From contig JAVGWX010000001.1 in assembly GCA_036924085.1 (NCBI GenBank), forward strand, positions 2,765,603-2,829,602: a DNA stretch of 64,000 bases, read 5' to 3'. Every line of letters starts with the position of its first letter. The stretch's first letter is position 1. Source of the stretch: Ariolimax columbianus (taxonomy: Eukaryota > Mollusca > Gastropoda > Stylommatophora > Arionidae). Below, piece after piece: positions 45,646 through 56,800 of this stretch. The notes beneath the pieces are model-generated. The model was not told the origin of the DNA, ran no database searches, and saw nothing but the letters and a program-made list of their open reading frames with translations. A program made the position numbers and the translations under genes.

Positions 45646-45965
45646 GAGTCCACCTTCATCAGCATGCTTGGAATGTGAGAAAGCTACTACAACCCGCCAC
45701 TTAATGTCCTTTTCAGGGCACCAAAAGAGAAACAGCAACAGACAGTCAAGTCCCCAGACCCAGAGGATGACCCAACATAAGACAGTCTATAAGAGTTATC
45801 ATCTATGACTGTACAATAACTGTGATTAGACAAGCAAGACAGCAGATCTAATAGTCTTGCGTTCTTTCTGGCAAATCTTGGTGTTGAAGAGTCATAAATA
45901 AGCAAGTTTAAAAACACTGGACAATGAATTGCTTCTGAGTAATAAAGTGTTCAACATGAAGAAAG

Positions 45966-46180
45966 ATCATGTCTAGAATATTGTCTGTGATCATGTCTAG
46001 AATATTGTCTGTGATCATGTCTAGAATATTGTCTGTGATCATGTCTAGAATATTGTCTGTGATCATGTCCAGAATATTGTCTGTGATCATGTCTAGAATA
46101 TTGTCTGTGATCATGTCTAGAATATTGTCTGTGATCATGTCTAGAATATTGTCTGTGATCATGTCTAGAATATTGTCTGT
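45966..46180. repeat. Minisatellite, 24-bp unit, 9 copies
   Basis: Unit gtctagaatattgtctgtga plus tcat, almost perfect (one cc variant at about 46068). Each unit contains three six-base palindromes (TCTAGA, AATATT, TGATCA). The frames MSRILSVI and ITDNILDM repeated on the two strands are artefacts. Confidence 0.97.
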
Positions 46181-46249
46181 CCATTGTGGCAAGCTTCACA
46201 TGGAAACCCTTGCACAATCTGTGGTTTCTAGTAGTTCCATGCACACTTT

Positions 46250-47225
46250 GTCATCTTTTATATGATTCTGTGTAGAAAATTCAATGATTCCCACACTAAT
46301 TCACTTTGTCATCTTTTATATGATTCTGTGTAGAACATTCAATGATTCCCACACTAATTGACTTTGTCATCTTTTATATGATTCTGTGTAGAACATTCAA
46401 TGATTCCCACACTAATACACTTTGTCATCTTTTATATGATTCTGTGTAGAACATTCAATGATTCTCACACTAATTCACTTTGTCATCTTTTATATGATTC
46501 TGTGTAGAACATTCAATGATTCCCACACTAATACACTTTGTCATCTTTCATCTTTTATATAATTCTGTGTAGAACATTCAATGATTCCCACACTAATTCA
46601 CTTTGTCATCTTTTATATGATTCTGTGTAGAACATTCAATGATTCCCACACTAATTCACTTTGTCATCTTTTATATGATTCTGTGTAGAACATTCAATGA
46701 TTCCCACACTAATTCACTTTGTCATCTTTTATATGATTCTGTGTAGAACATTCAATGATTTTCACACTAATTCACTTTGTCATCTTTTATATGATTCTGT
46801 GTAGAACATTCAATGATTCCCACACTAATACACTTTGTCATCTTTTATATGATTCTGTGTAGAACATTCAATGATTCTCACACTAATTCACTTTGTCATC
46901 TTTTATATGATTCTGTGTAGAACATTCAATGATTCTCGCACTAATTCACTTTGTCATCTTTTATATGATTCTGTGTAGAACATTCAATGATTCTCGCACT
47001 AATTCACTTTGTCATCTTTTATATGATTCTGTGTAGAACATTCAATGATTCCCACACTAATTCACTTTGTCATCTTTTATATGATTCTGTGTAGAACATT
47101 CAATGATTTTCACACTAATTCACTTTGTCATCTTTTATATGATTCTGTGTAGAACATTCAATGATTCCCACACTAATACACTTTGTCATCTTTTATATGA
47201 TTCTGTGTAGAACATTCAATGATTC
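46250..47225. repeat. Minisatellite, 58-bp unit, about 17 copies
   Basis: The unit contains cactttgtcatcttttatat, gattctgtgtagaacattca and atgattcccacactaatt. It stops 60 bases before the MED1 exon 12 acceptor, so array length changes act directly on the intron end. Confidence 0.97.
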
Positions 47226-47285
47226 ACTTTGACGTCCAAGTATAAACGTAATGCTGTATTTAACACTGGTGTCTCTTCTTTTCAG

Positions 47286-47386
47286 ATCTGGAAATCTACA
47301 AAGAGGCAGATGTCCAGAGTTTACGCTCGTTGATACTGGAAACATTTTCTGCAGGTAGCTTCAAGGACTATAGGAGATTATTTGTG
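47286..47386 (+). CDS. MED1: MED1 exon 12
   Basis: LEIYKEADVQSLRSLILETF then SAGSFKDYRRLFV, ending in phase 0. Acceptor CTTTTCAG, donor GTAAGT. The junction RRLFV/SLPDQQHIYFL matches human MRFYAALPGQQHCYFL, fixing the donor at 47386 over an earlier GT at 47354. Confidence 0.9.
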
Positions 47387-47392
47387 GTAAGT

Positions 47393-47705
47393 TACAACAT
47401 AATACTTTCTTGTCAGTTTTTCTGTTACTTTCTTGGTCAGTTTTCTACGAAACTTTCTTGTCAGTTTTTCTGTTACTTTCTTGGTCAGTTTTCTATTAAA
47501 CTGTCTTGTCAGTTTTCTATTAAACTGTCTTGTCAGTTTTCTATAAAACTTTCTTGTCAGTTTTTCTGTTACTTTCTTGGTCAGTTTTCTATATAACTTT
47601 CTTGGTCAGTTTTCTATAAAACTTTCTTGTCAGTTTTTCTGATACTTTCTTGGTCAGTTTTCTATAAAACTTTCCTTCAATTTTAATCTCTTGGTCAGTT
47701 TCTTT
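47393..47705. repeat. Degenerate tandem repeat of a cttggtcagttttct type, left arm
   Basis: Units of about 20-47 bp (actttcttgtcagtttttct, gttactttcttggtcagttt). Similar units reappear at about 49170-49200 and 49410-49475, beyond the CR1-like LINE. Confidence 0.9.
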
Positions 47706-49165
47706 TGTTGTTACTAACTCAGAAAGTGAATAAAACAGTAAAAATAGACTTGGGAAAAAAACTTGCTCAGAGGATCAAGACTGATAATAAAAGTGTCTTT
47801 TCTTATGTTAGAAATAAACAAAGAACGAAAGACAAAGGAGGCCCTCTCATAGACAGTAGAGGGAAAATAATCAGTGAGAATAGGGAGGCAGCTAATCTAC
47901 TCAATCAGTACTTTGGCACAGTCTATACAAAAGAGGACTGATCCTAGAGCCTATAGATATTTTTCAGAGAGACATGGATACAGCGGGATTAAGATCAATC
48001 TGTATTACAGAGGAAATGTTTTTCTTTTTAAATTGGAGAGAGTGGATAAATGTCCAGGTCAAGATGATATTCATCCAAAATTGCTGTTTGAAATTAGAGA
48101 CCAACTAGCAAAACCATTGGCTATATTTTGTTCCCAATCACTTGCAAAAGGGATTGTTCCACATGATTGGAAAGATGCAGGAGTGATCCCTTTATTAAAA
48201 ATGGGCAAAAAAATCAGATCCAGCAAATTATAGACCGGTAGTTTAACGAGCATAGTCTGTAAATTGTTAGTCAATAATTAAAGAGAACACTGTAATGCAT
48301 TTAGACAAGTGTAATCTAATCAGAAATAGTCAGCATGGGTTTACTAGAGGAAGATCGTGCTTAACAAATCTATTAGAATTCATGGAGGAGGTTACTAAAA
48401 TAAAAGATAAAGGGGAGCCAGTAGATGTTATTTATCTAGATTTTGCAAAGGCCTTTGGTAGAGTACCTCATAAAAGATAAGTTAGAAAGTTAAAATCACA
48501 TAGAATAGGTGGGGAAGTTGCCAAATGGATTGAAAATTGGTTAACGGGAAGAAGGCAGACCGTGGGCATAAATAATAAGCGGGAAGCAAAAAGTGGAGTG
48601 CCACAGAGTTTGGTTTTGGAAATATTAAACATATGAGCAAGGAAGTGATAGTCAAACTGTATAAAGCATTAGTTAGACCTAGATTGGAGTACTGTGTACA
48701 GGTGTGCAGTCCTTATCATAGAGGGAATATAAACATGCTGGAAAGGATAGAAAAGAAGAACGACAAAGCTGATAGTGGGATTACAGTTATGAGGAAAGAT
48801 AAAAACCGGTCTACAGGGTCTAGAAAAGAGAAGAATTTTGTGTGACAATACAGGTTTATAAGATAATCAAAGGAACAGATAAATTAGACTATAACAAGTT
48901 TTTCAAAATACAACCACCTACAAGAACAAGAGGGCATAGCTACAAATTAACTAAAGAAAGGTCCAGGTTAGATATTAGGAAATATTTTTTTTAGTCAGAG
49001 AGTAGTGAATGCTTGGAATGCTTCCACAGGAAGTAGTGGATGCAGGGACAATTAATGCATTTAAGAATAGATTAGATGCGCATAACTTTTAGAGCAAGCT
49101 AATGTAAATGAAACTGGTTGTATACAGACTGCATAGTCTTCTAAACCAGTATAAAGATGTTAAGT
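47706..49165 (+). pseudogene. CR1-like LINE relic (RT)
   Basis: In order: LAQRIKTDNKSVFSYVRNKQ, GPLIDSRGKIIS, ANLLNQYFGTVYTKED; VDKCPGQDDIHPKLL; PLAIFCSQSLAKGIVPHDWK; LIRNSQHGFTRGRSCLTNLL then VDVIYLDFAKAFGRVPHKR (first RT Asp region); IVKLYKALVRPRLEYCVQV; near 49000, VVNAW and QEVVDAGTINAFKNRLDAHN. This layout is that of CR1/L2-type LINEs. Frameshifts and a deletion remove the YADD box, so it is inactive. It lies in the tandem repeat that flanks it on both sides. Confidence 0.88.
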
Positions 49166-49204
49166 TCAGTTACTTTCATATCAGTTTTCCTTGAAACAGT
49201 TATT

Positions 49205-49362
49205 TTTTCTTCTGCGTTCGTTCTCCATCTCCCGCTACCAAGCCCCGCATAGGGCTTTGCAAGCAGAAGGATGTAGTCCAGAGATTGAATGCGCTGTGTC
49301 ACTAGTTTACAGCTTGACTGCGATATTTGCACCTTTCGGTCTGACACATCCGTCTTCGGCAG
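49205..49362. repeat. Dispersed repeat fragment
   Basis: cgttctccatctcccgctac, gggctttgcaagcagaagga, agcttgactgcgatatttgc, ccgtcttcggcag. Least diverged of the fragments. A G run and a T run (49375-49410) follow directly. Confidence 0.88.
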
Positions 49363-49683
49363 CATCAGTTTTTTTGGGGGGGGGGTCTTTTTTTTTTTTT
49401 TTTTTTTTTACTTTCATGTCAGTTTTCCTTGAAACTTTCTTGTCAGTTTTTTTCGTATACTTTCATATCAGTTTTGTATTTATGTACTGCTTCCTAGGAA
49501 CAGACAAGTAGTCATGCATCCATTTGTTTTCTGTGAAAGCTGGTAGATGCTGTTTAGTAACGTGAACCTGGTTATCAATGTTCCTTATTTACATATCAGC
49601 TGATAACTTTCACTATTCACTTCTTGGTATCTTACTTTAATACCAATAATTGAGATTTAAATTATTTTATTTAATCAACAATA

Positions 49684-50974
49684 CAAGGGGCTTGTCATAA
49701 GTCTTTACCCTGACCATGAATGAGTAGAAGGAGAAAGTGGAAATTTTGCACAGTGCTTATTCCTTCTCAATGTAGCCACCACCTGAATTTATACATTTCT
49801 GCCATCTCTGTGTGACCTTGAAAAGACCTTCAGAATAAAGTAACCTATTTTTCTAACTAAACCACTTATCATAAGTCAGTATGACATCTTCGTCACTGTC
49901 AAAATAATTTCCTTTCAGCTGTTTTTTTAAGTTTTGGGAAAAGAAAAAAGTCTGATGGAGCTAGATCTGGAGAATATGGTGGGTGTGGAAGAATTTCAAT
50001 ATTCAAATCGTTGGCTGTTTGCAGCACAAGCCTTGCTTTGTGGGAGGCGCCTTGTCTGAAGCAAAGGCAGAATTTGAGTGCGCTCTATCCCTCGTTTTCT
50101 GGTCACAGTTTTTCTTAGTTTGGTAAGGAGATATATATATATGCATAATATTGCCCATTAACCGTGTTGCCATGAGGCAGGTAATCTTTCAATATGACAC
50201 CTTTGACATCTCAAAAAACAGTCAGCATCACTTTTCTTGCAGATTTCTGTGCTCTTGGCTTGACATGTGTTGGTGAGCCCGGGGTTTTCCACTCCATGCT
50301 GGAAATTTTATATTCTGAGTCATAATGGTGAACCCAAGTCTCATCTACTGTCACCATGGTCGGAAACATGTTTTTCAATGGACACATTTTGAGCAACTGG
50401 CCACAGCAATCAACCCTCGTTTGTTTCTGTTCACATGTCAGCAGACGCGGGACCCAGCAGGCACACACTTTTCTCATGTTCAGTCTGTTGTGTAAAATTC
50501 TAAAACTTTCTACTTTCTAATTCTACTTTCATTCAGTTTTGCTGACCTAGATATCTCTGCAATTGTCATTTTCCTATCCTGATCAATGATTTTCTTCACT
50601 CTTGCAGCATTTTCATCGCTGCCGAGGATGGTCTTCCTGATCTTGGAAGATCTGCAACATGGGAACGGCCACACTTAAACTGCCTACACCAGTTTTTTAC
50701 AGAAGCATACGAAAGAAAAGAATTCCTCAAACACTGGTTCCATCTCCCTGTGTATTTCTGTTTTTCCCTGCAACATCAAGAATTTTATCTGATCGTTAAG
50801 AGTAGCAGATCCGATCAATAAGGTGTGTTGCACTATACTGGGTAGACCCGTCGAGGAGCGAAATTCATACTTCTTAAGTCCAGTACAAATTGAATGAGCT
50901 ACATATGTGCCAAATGTCAACTTTCTCCTCCTACTCCTTCATAGTCAGGGTAAAGACTTATGACAAGCCCCTTG
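49684..50974 (-). mobile_element. mariner transposon, inactive, with terminal inverted repeats
   Basis: 1291 bp bounded by TA on each side (49682-49683 and 50975-50976). The terminal repeats begin caaggggcttgtcataagtc and read tttaccctgac further in; about 30 bases match perfectly and the match then decays. The transposase is on the minus strand with stops and frameshifts: NDQIKFLMLQGKTEIHREM (50820 region), WVPRLLTCEQKQTRVDCC (50440), VDETWVHHYDSEYKISSMEW (50345, first catalytic Asp), PGSPTHVKPRAQKSARKVML, and beyond it LFSFPKT. This is the mariner/Tc1 family D,D(34)D pattern, but the second Asp region is not intact. Confidence 0.93.
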
Positions 50975-51018
50975 TATTTGTTCATACATCTTTGCTGTTG
51001 CTTCAACTCCGAGTCACA

Positions 51019-51066
51019 ATGGGATCGTTCCTCTTTTTAATCACTCCTGCCGAGGAACGATCCCAT
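51019..51066. repeat. Perfect 15-bp inverted repeat (hairpin)
   Basis: atgggatcgttcctc at 51019-51033 and gaggaacgatcccat at 51052-51066, 18-base loop. Could be the end of an unrecognised DNA transposon, or a chance palindrome. Confidence 0.6.
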
Positions 51067-51242
51067 CGTCTCTGTATAAAAATGTATTTATTTCGTTTCT
51101 GTTTGGGTAATTTTCACAATGCCAAAAATTCACTAGAATGATTTCCCTTTAATTTCTTTCTTACTGCTAGATCTGCTTTCCGGAGTTGCTCACGAACACA
51201 AAATCCAAAAACATGTTGACGAGTTGAAATTTACTGCTTTCC

Positions 51243-51443
51243 TTGTTTATAATGGAAGGCAGGCATGGCCCATCTAGGGATAGGCCACTTAAAATGCTGT
51301 TTACTGAGCAGCAAGTTCGAGAAATAGTTGATGTTGAAGAATCAGATAATAAATGTAATTTGTGTGATGCTAATGAATCCTATGTGACCAGCTACCAGAC
51401 AGAACAAGAAGTTAGGCAGCAATCATCCAGCGTTAAATGTTAA
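51243..51443 (+). other. Short open frame, unassigned
   Basis: 66 codons, starting MFIMEGRHGPSRDRPLKMLF, acidic in the middle (DVEESDN), with CNLCDANES. Composition is more coding-like than its neighbours. Not part of MED1. It could be the N-terminal remnant of a DNA transposon ORF linked to the hairpin upstream, but no family was recognised. Confidence 0.25.
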
Positions 51444-52144
51444 TGTGTGGTGTGTTTGTGTGAAGGTAAACTATTATTAATTGGTACATTCTGCATGGGA
51501 AACTCATCTACCAAAGGCTTATATGGAAATAAATTGTACAAATAAACATTTGAAATACTTCTGGCAATTGAATGCATGTTCCACTTAGCTTGGAATAAAA
51601 TTGGGGGTGTGTCAAGTTATCATTTCTTCTTGTTTTCTTGACTCACTCTTTGTCTCATACATATATAACCCTACAGTATTATGTCCTAGCAATTGTTTTT
51701 GTTCTGCAATCATTTCACTATAATTTGATATATTATAATAGGTTCTATTACAAAAGTTACAGAGGTGTGAAGTTGTGGACATCAAGTGGTTTAAAGTCCA
51801 AAGTAAGATAATTCCTTCGAGATGAGGAAAATAATTCAGGAGTTAAAGAGTTCACCTGTTTTTATACATTTCTGTAGACTTCCATTTGTAATGACTAAGG
51901 AGTAGAAGTCTCTCCAACCCATAGTGCTGTACACCCCACCATTCATGCAGACCAGAACTGTGGTCTACTGAGTGGGGAGTGGCCTTCTGTCTGTGTTAGA
52001 ACAAAATATAAGTTATTGTTCCAGCGATCAGAAGAATTGCATGGTTTCCAGTTTGTCTTCTAGTGTGAGCTGGATTGAAGATATTATGTCAATGGATGTT
52101 AACAACTCTTTCATGTGTTTTTAATTGATCAAATTATGTTACAG
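51444..52144 (+). other. MED1 intron 12, right part
   Basis: No feature recognised. Confidence 0.5.
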
Positions 52145-52337
52145 TCGCTGCCTGACCAGCAACACATATACTTCCTGGACTGTCTCAACGGAGGGGCTCA
52201 GGACCATCAGGGCCTCATGGTCTCTCGCATTCCCTTCACCCACCCCACACATGTGCCACAGATCTTGAACCTCTTGAGACAGCAACTTTTGTTTAATATT
52301 GTCGTTGGTAGCTGTGTCAGACCAGGAACAAAGTCGG
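52145..52337 (+). CDS. MED1: MED1 exon 13
   Basis: SLPDQQHIYFLDCLNGGAQD, HQGLMVSRIPFTHPTHVPQI, LNLLRQQLLFNIVVGSCVRP, GTKS, ending in phase 1. Acceptor TTACAG, donor GTAGGT. The best-conserved exon: it aligns with human LPGQQHCYFLNKDAPLPDGR through PLILNLIRHQVAYNTLIGSC. Confidence 0.96.
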
Positions 52338-52349
52338 GTAGGTCTTACT

Positions 52350-52440
52350 CTCTTTCAGTCAAGCATATGTTGTAAACAGGTCCGACAGACCACCACAGTC
52401 AAGCATATGTTGTATACAGGTCAGGCAGACATAATGTGAA
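52350..52440. repeat. Short direct repeat also at 53370-53460
   Basis: cagtcaagcatatgttgtat, acaggtc and ggcagaca occur twice here and again near 53375-53450. Confidence 0.75.
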
Positions 52441-53637
52441 GCAGGTCCCACTATTTGCCCTAGGTTTATTCTAACTTAGTACAGTATCACACACTGCAAA
52501 TAATATAGCACACAGTATATGGCATATTTATTACATAATACTCATACCAGAAAAATGAGTAGTGAAATTACAAACACAATACAATACATATCATCTTAAC
52601 TAAATATTCCTATATTATATATATGTTAATATAAATAGTAACTAAAGCGGAAATTTTAAGCATTAGCTTTTGATGGAATTCCCAACTATCATTACCCAGT
52701 TCTATTGCCTTCACACATCACACATACATCTCTTTAACTGCATCCTCAACACACCTTATCAAAAACTTCCTCACTCAAATCCCCTCAGGCGGGCGATCTG
52801 GACACACCTCGTTCACAAAGTGCCCTGCTTATAACATACGTTCAGATTATCTATTTTAATACAAAACTCACACACCAATTTGAGCGATCCTGTTCTATCA
52901 CTAACATTTGTACAACAGTCTATCAATCGCTTCTATATCTAAGTCTGTGAGTTAAACATACTATCTAAATTCAGTCTCTCTCTCGCTCTCATCTCCTCTC
53001 CATCCTAAACTTTGTCTCGAATTTTATACATTCAAGCAGAGTCAGAGCTGACCAATGGATCTAGGGGGATGGCTCTTTTCAGTTGCCATTGGAACGAAAT
53101 ACTTTGCACACCTGTCACTCATCTATCGCAGCAAGCTCCGCTGCCAATACATCTGTCACTCATTCTCCCACTACCCAAATCGGAACGCCAGTGGTCAGCT
53201 CCTACCTGTCCACATTCTTTGCCCCAACTCTGTTTTTCTTTGTTGAGACAGTGAGTGATCTTGACACGCATTCAGGTACCTTTAAGCTTAAACATGTTCA
53301 GGTACCTTTGTTATCAGCAACCACATCACCCCTGTCCTAAACTCTCTTGCTCCGGCAGGAACTGTTACAATATCCACAGTCAAGTCTATGTTATAAATCA
53401 GGCAGAAGTCAAGCATATGTTGATACAGGTCAGGCAGACATATCCACAGTCATAGTTACTTATTTTGTGCACACGTCTGATATCCATTCATAGTTAAACT
53501 TGTTCATGTTGTATACATGTCAGACAAACATCCATGTTGGTAAAATTTGTGAGAACAGAAGTTTAGCATGGGACTATGAATGAGAATCGTTTTGATGGAT
53601 GTACAGCTGTATAAAACACAAATGAGCAACATCTGCT
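52441..53637 (+). other. MED1 intron 13, unassigned
   Basis: AT-rich. Overlapping plus-strand frames of 60-85 codons at 53012-53340 have no recognised family. Confidence 0.4.
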
Positions 53638-53770
53638 AAATGATGGATGTCAGGTCAGGTCATCCCGTAACTGATGAGGTTGTTGGTGTACCCATGAAGA
53701 CAATCCCACATCACCCCTCTCTGACAGCAATTGCTGCCTCTGGTCTGAGATTGGCCCATTCTTTTATGAG
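53638..53770 (-). mobile_element. LINE 3' end (same family as 39.2-40.7 kb), reverse
   Basis: On the minus strand: agaatgggccaatctcagac, then agaggcagcaattgctgtca, acaacctcatcagttacggg and atgacctgacc. It is collinear with 40571-40700. Confidence 0.85.
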
Positions 53771-54189
53771 CTACATCTGCTAAATGATAGATAGAACATG
53801 CACAATAAGTATGAGTGCAGAAGAGCCAGCACAATCTTGGAGTTGTTTAAGGCCACAGACAACATAGAACCCCAACAGGAGACAGCTATGTTCTGGATGA
53901 CATGTGTAGACATTATAAGAGAAAGAAAACCAAATATCACTTGGAGTGAAAGACTCGCAAGCACATTGGAAGAAGAATTTCTCATACATTTCCCTCTTTC
54001 TGAAGAGTCATCACCACACACACAGAACTACCCCAGCCCCTAGTTTAGCCATGTGACAGTGATACCCAAATGGAACTCCATATGTAGTTTCCTCAATATA
54101 TGTCTCAGAAGTTCAGGGGCAGAGGGCTCACGTACTATGTCAAAGGTACTAGGTTTCATCCTGTTATCTGTGATCAAGATGCTGAGCAG

Positions 54190-54531
54190 TGCATGAGCGG
54201 CAGTGGTCAGCGACTCATAGCTGACTGCTAGTGTCATGGCCAGCGAACCAAAGCTGCCAAGACCCTTCTACACCTCCACGCGGTGATCCTGGATAACAAG
54301 CTGCAGCAGGGCAGACTGGCTAAGGAGAAAGGATCGAAGAGGGAATGCTAACCCGGTACTAAATAAATGCTTGCTGAAGTCGGATGTGTTGGACCGAAAG
54401 GTGCAAATATCGCAGTCAAGTGGTAAACTACGACAACGCATTCCGTTCTCTTGACTACATTCTGCTACTTAAGCCCTTTCAGTGTTTGGTAGTGGGAGAT
54501 TGAGAATGAATGAAGCCAAGCCAAGCCATCC
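54190..54531 (+). mobile_element. Full-length dispersed short element
   Basis: Inverted relative to the copy at 26290-26645. Contains gagcggcagtggtcagcgac, ccacgcggtgatcctggata, gcagactggctaaggagaaa, gaagtcggatgtgttggacc, gaaaggtgcaaatatcgcag, tagtgggagattgagaatga, and a tail of gaagccaagccaagcc. Fragments at 3.0, 30.0, 41.6 and 49.2 kb mostly retain the tail-proximal half, as expected from 5' truncation during reverse transcription. Confidence 0.8.
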
Positions 54532-54554
54532 TGTTATCTGTGTGCTCCATTCAA

Positions 54555-54605
54555 CCTAGCTGTAAATGGGTACCTGATTTACTATTAAGGAAGTAAAGGA
54601 AAGGC
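54555..54605 (+). mobile_element. SINE body fragment
   Basis: taaatgggtacctgatttac, taaggaagtaaaggaaagg resembles the aaatgggtaccggttcag body segment of the SINE at 5578. Confidence 0.4.
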
Positions 54606-54699
54606 ATCAAGGAACTGGCAAACCCACCATGTAACAAGCTGATGTCTAGTACAATAAAGTACACTTATTCTCTGAGCACAGTATCTGCTACCTTGTTAA

Positions 54700-54733
54700 T
54701 ATATACACACACACACACACATCTATATATAGC
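54700..54733. repeat. CA/TA microsatellite
   Basis: atatatacacacacacac-type run followed by tatatata. Confidence 0.9.
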
Positions 54734-54848
54734 TTTTTGTATTTATAGCTTGCATTATTTCAGTTACTATAGTGAGATTTGTTGATATACATCAACTTTT
54801 ATTGGAAACACTTTGACTAATGCAATCGTACAATAATCTTTATTTCAG

Positions 54849-54944
54849 AATCAACTAAGAGCATTATGTTTGAAGTGACCGCTGTATCCTTGCAACAACT
54901 AACTATTGTTTTTGAGCATCCAGCGTACGATTCTATGACCAGAG
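54849..54944 (+). CDS. MED1: MED1 exon 14, last one located
   Basis: ESTKSIMFEVTAVSLQQLTI then VFEHPAYDSMTR, ending in phase 1. Acceptor TTTCAG. The donor GTGTTC is weak, so the exon end is less certain. Aligns with human LLQFEVCPLSESRFSVSFQHPVNDSL. No later exon with MED1 similarity was found. Confidence 0.85.
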
Positions 54945-55337
54945 GTGTTCACATTGTTGTTTTCTTTTTGTTAACTAGAAGAAGTGTTTGGATAAAACTT
55001 GTAATACTTTGTACTGTACATTTTTAATATAACTCGTTGACACTAGTTTTGTCATATTTATGATATAGTGTCATCAAAATTCAAGTTGCCATAATTGAGA
55101 GCAGCTATGTCTAGTTTAATTTTGTGATTGCCTGGATGATAAAGTGTGGACTACACATGTCTGGGATTTGGTGTTACTTTAGCTGTCTTGTATAGCCCAC
55201 ACTACCTGAATGGGGTCACGGGGTCAAACAGCTGATGCTCACTCAACATTCGTGAGAGCTTGTGTCTTGATGCACACATTTTTAAAATACAGATTAGTCT
55301 GTGATCTTCTTCTTTTGTTGTCTTACTTTCTACCTGC
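54945..55337 (+). other. Sequence after MED1 exon 14
   Basis: AT-rich, no feature recognised. If the weak donor is not used, the frame stops after 28 more codons at about 55025. Confidence 0.4.
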
Positions 55338-55535
55338 TTGAGCTCAGTGTTGTATGTATTTGTCTTCTGTCGCCTCACTTTCTACCTGGTAGGACCTCTC
55401 TTGAAGCCCAGTGTTGTATGTATTTGTCTTCTGTCGTCTCACTTTCTACCTGGTAGAACCTCTCTTGTAGCCCAGTGTTGTATGTATTTGTCTTCTGTCG
55501 CCTCACTTTCTACCTGGTAGGACCTCTCTCGTAGC
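55338..55535. repeat. Minisatellite, about 64-bp unit, 3 copies, inside the LINE relic
   Basis: The unit contains agtgttgtatgtatttgtct, tctgtcgcctcactttctac and ctggtaggacctctct. Confidence 0.92.
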
Positions 55536-56624
55536 CCGAGTGACACTCGTCTCCACTTTACAGCAGGTCTCGTTTACACTGTCTATCCACCTTTTCCTCG
55601 GCCTACCTCTTGCCCTTCTTCCTAATGTTCTCCTATAGAAGGTTGGATGTACAATGTGGTCTGGTTACATTCTCACAATGTGGTCCAAACCATTTCATTC
55701 TTTGTTGCTCGATGTAATGTAGGCAGGGAATTGTTCCAACCTTTATATTTGTGATTCTGTCTTTTCTGGTGTTGTTAGTGACCTTTCATAGGCACGCACA
55801 TTTCGCAGGTGGCTAACTTTCGTTCCTGGGCCTTATTCAATGCCCGTGTCTGGTAACTATAGCACGGGGTTGGGATGAAGATACTATTTATCATCTGCTT
55901 TTTTGCTCAGATGAAAATCTTGGGGTGTCTTTGTATTGGAGACAGCTCGTAAGTGATAGGGTTTGCACTCTCATCTATCTCTCTGTCACGTCTGCTGTTT
56001 CAGTAAAAGCAGTTCCCAAATTCTTGTACCTGCTTTATTTTTGTTTCATTCACAAGAATATTAAGTGTGGTGTGCTTTCTACCTATATTCATTGTCTCTG
56101 TTTTTGGTGTGTTGATAATCATGTCGTACGTTTTACAGTTGAAGTACATTGAGTCAATATTATGTCGTAGGTTATGTTCATTGGGGTGGATCAAACATCG
56201 GCCATCTGCAAAGAGCAATTCGTTGGCACTTTCCTGTTCTATATTTGCCTCCTGGGATATTTTATTCATATTAGTGACAAAGAGGAGTGGCAAGAGAACA
56301 CAGCCCTGTCTGACTCCTGATGAAATGGGGAACCACTCCGACATACCTTCTGTTGCTCTTACTGTATTCTGACCGTCCTGATATAGGGCCTTGATGTCAC
56401 GAGAGGACCTTGCAGTCCATAATCTGTCAGGATCTCCAATTGTTTACTTCAGTTGACCTTATCGAAATGGAGATTACTCTATAGGCTTCACACTCTTGCT
56501 TGTTGCCTTTATTTTTCCAGATGGGAACAATGAGCTCTCGCTGCTGGTACCGTTCTCAATATCCAGACCACATTAGATATTCTGGTCAACCAGACCTTTG
56601 CAGTTCTCCTGTAGGCTAGTTTCT

Positions 56625-56800
56625 CTTGTGATAGAATCTATGCATGCTGTCTTATTTCTCTTGTGATAGCATCTATGCATGCTGTCTTATTTCTCTTGTG
56701 ATAGAATCTATGCATGCTGTCTTATTTCTCTTGTGATAGCATCTATGCATGCTGTCTTATTTCTCTTGTGATAGCATCTATGCATGCTGTCTTATTTCTC
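56625..56800. repeat. Minisatellite, 35-bp unit, 5 copies, inside the LINE relic
   Basis: Unit tttctcttgtgatagcatct plus atgcatgctgtctta. Lies between the RT block and the linker. Confidence 0.95.

Larger units (their letters stand above)
14468..54944 (+). other. MED1: MED1 gene span (Mediator subunit 1), N-terminal part
   Basis: Encodes the MED1 (TRAP220) domain of the Mediator complex, the nuclear bridge between activators and RNA polymerase II. The assembled exons align collinearly, by eye, with human MED1 from its N-terminus to about residue 480. Matching stretches: SLIERLRNK/SLLERLHAK, QNHSWTESIKSVR/QNRPWSETIKLVR, LDTLQKAMK/LETLQKALK, EFIEHLQGL/EFSKHLKGL, FVSPYDLLD/YVSPSDLLD, LPDQQHIYFL/LPGQQHCYFL, VGSCVRPGTK/IGSCVKRT. 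All joined exons keep phase. The gene covers more than 40 kb because introns are filled with transposons and minisatellites. The C-terminal part with LxxLL nuclear-receptor boxes and the long Ser-rich tail was not found before 64000. Confidence 0.92.

Noticed and set aside
53798..54043. 81-codon frame as a candidate MED1 exon
   Set aside because: It does not align with MED1 between exon 13 and exon 14, and those exons join directly in phase.
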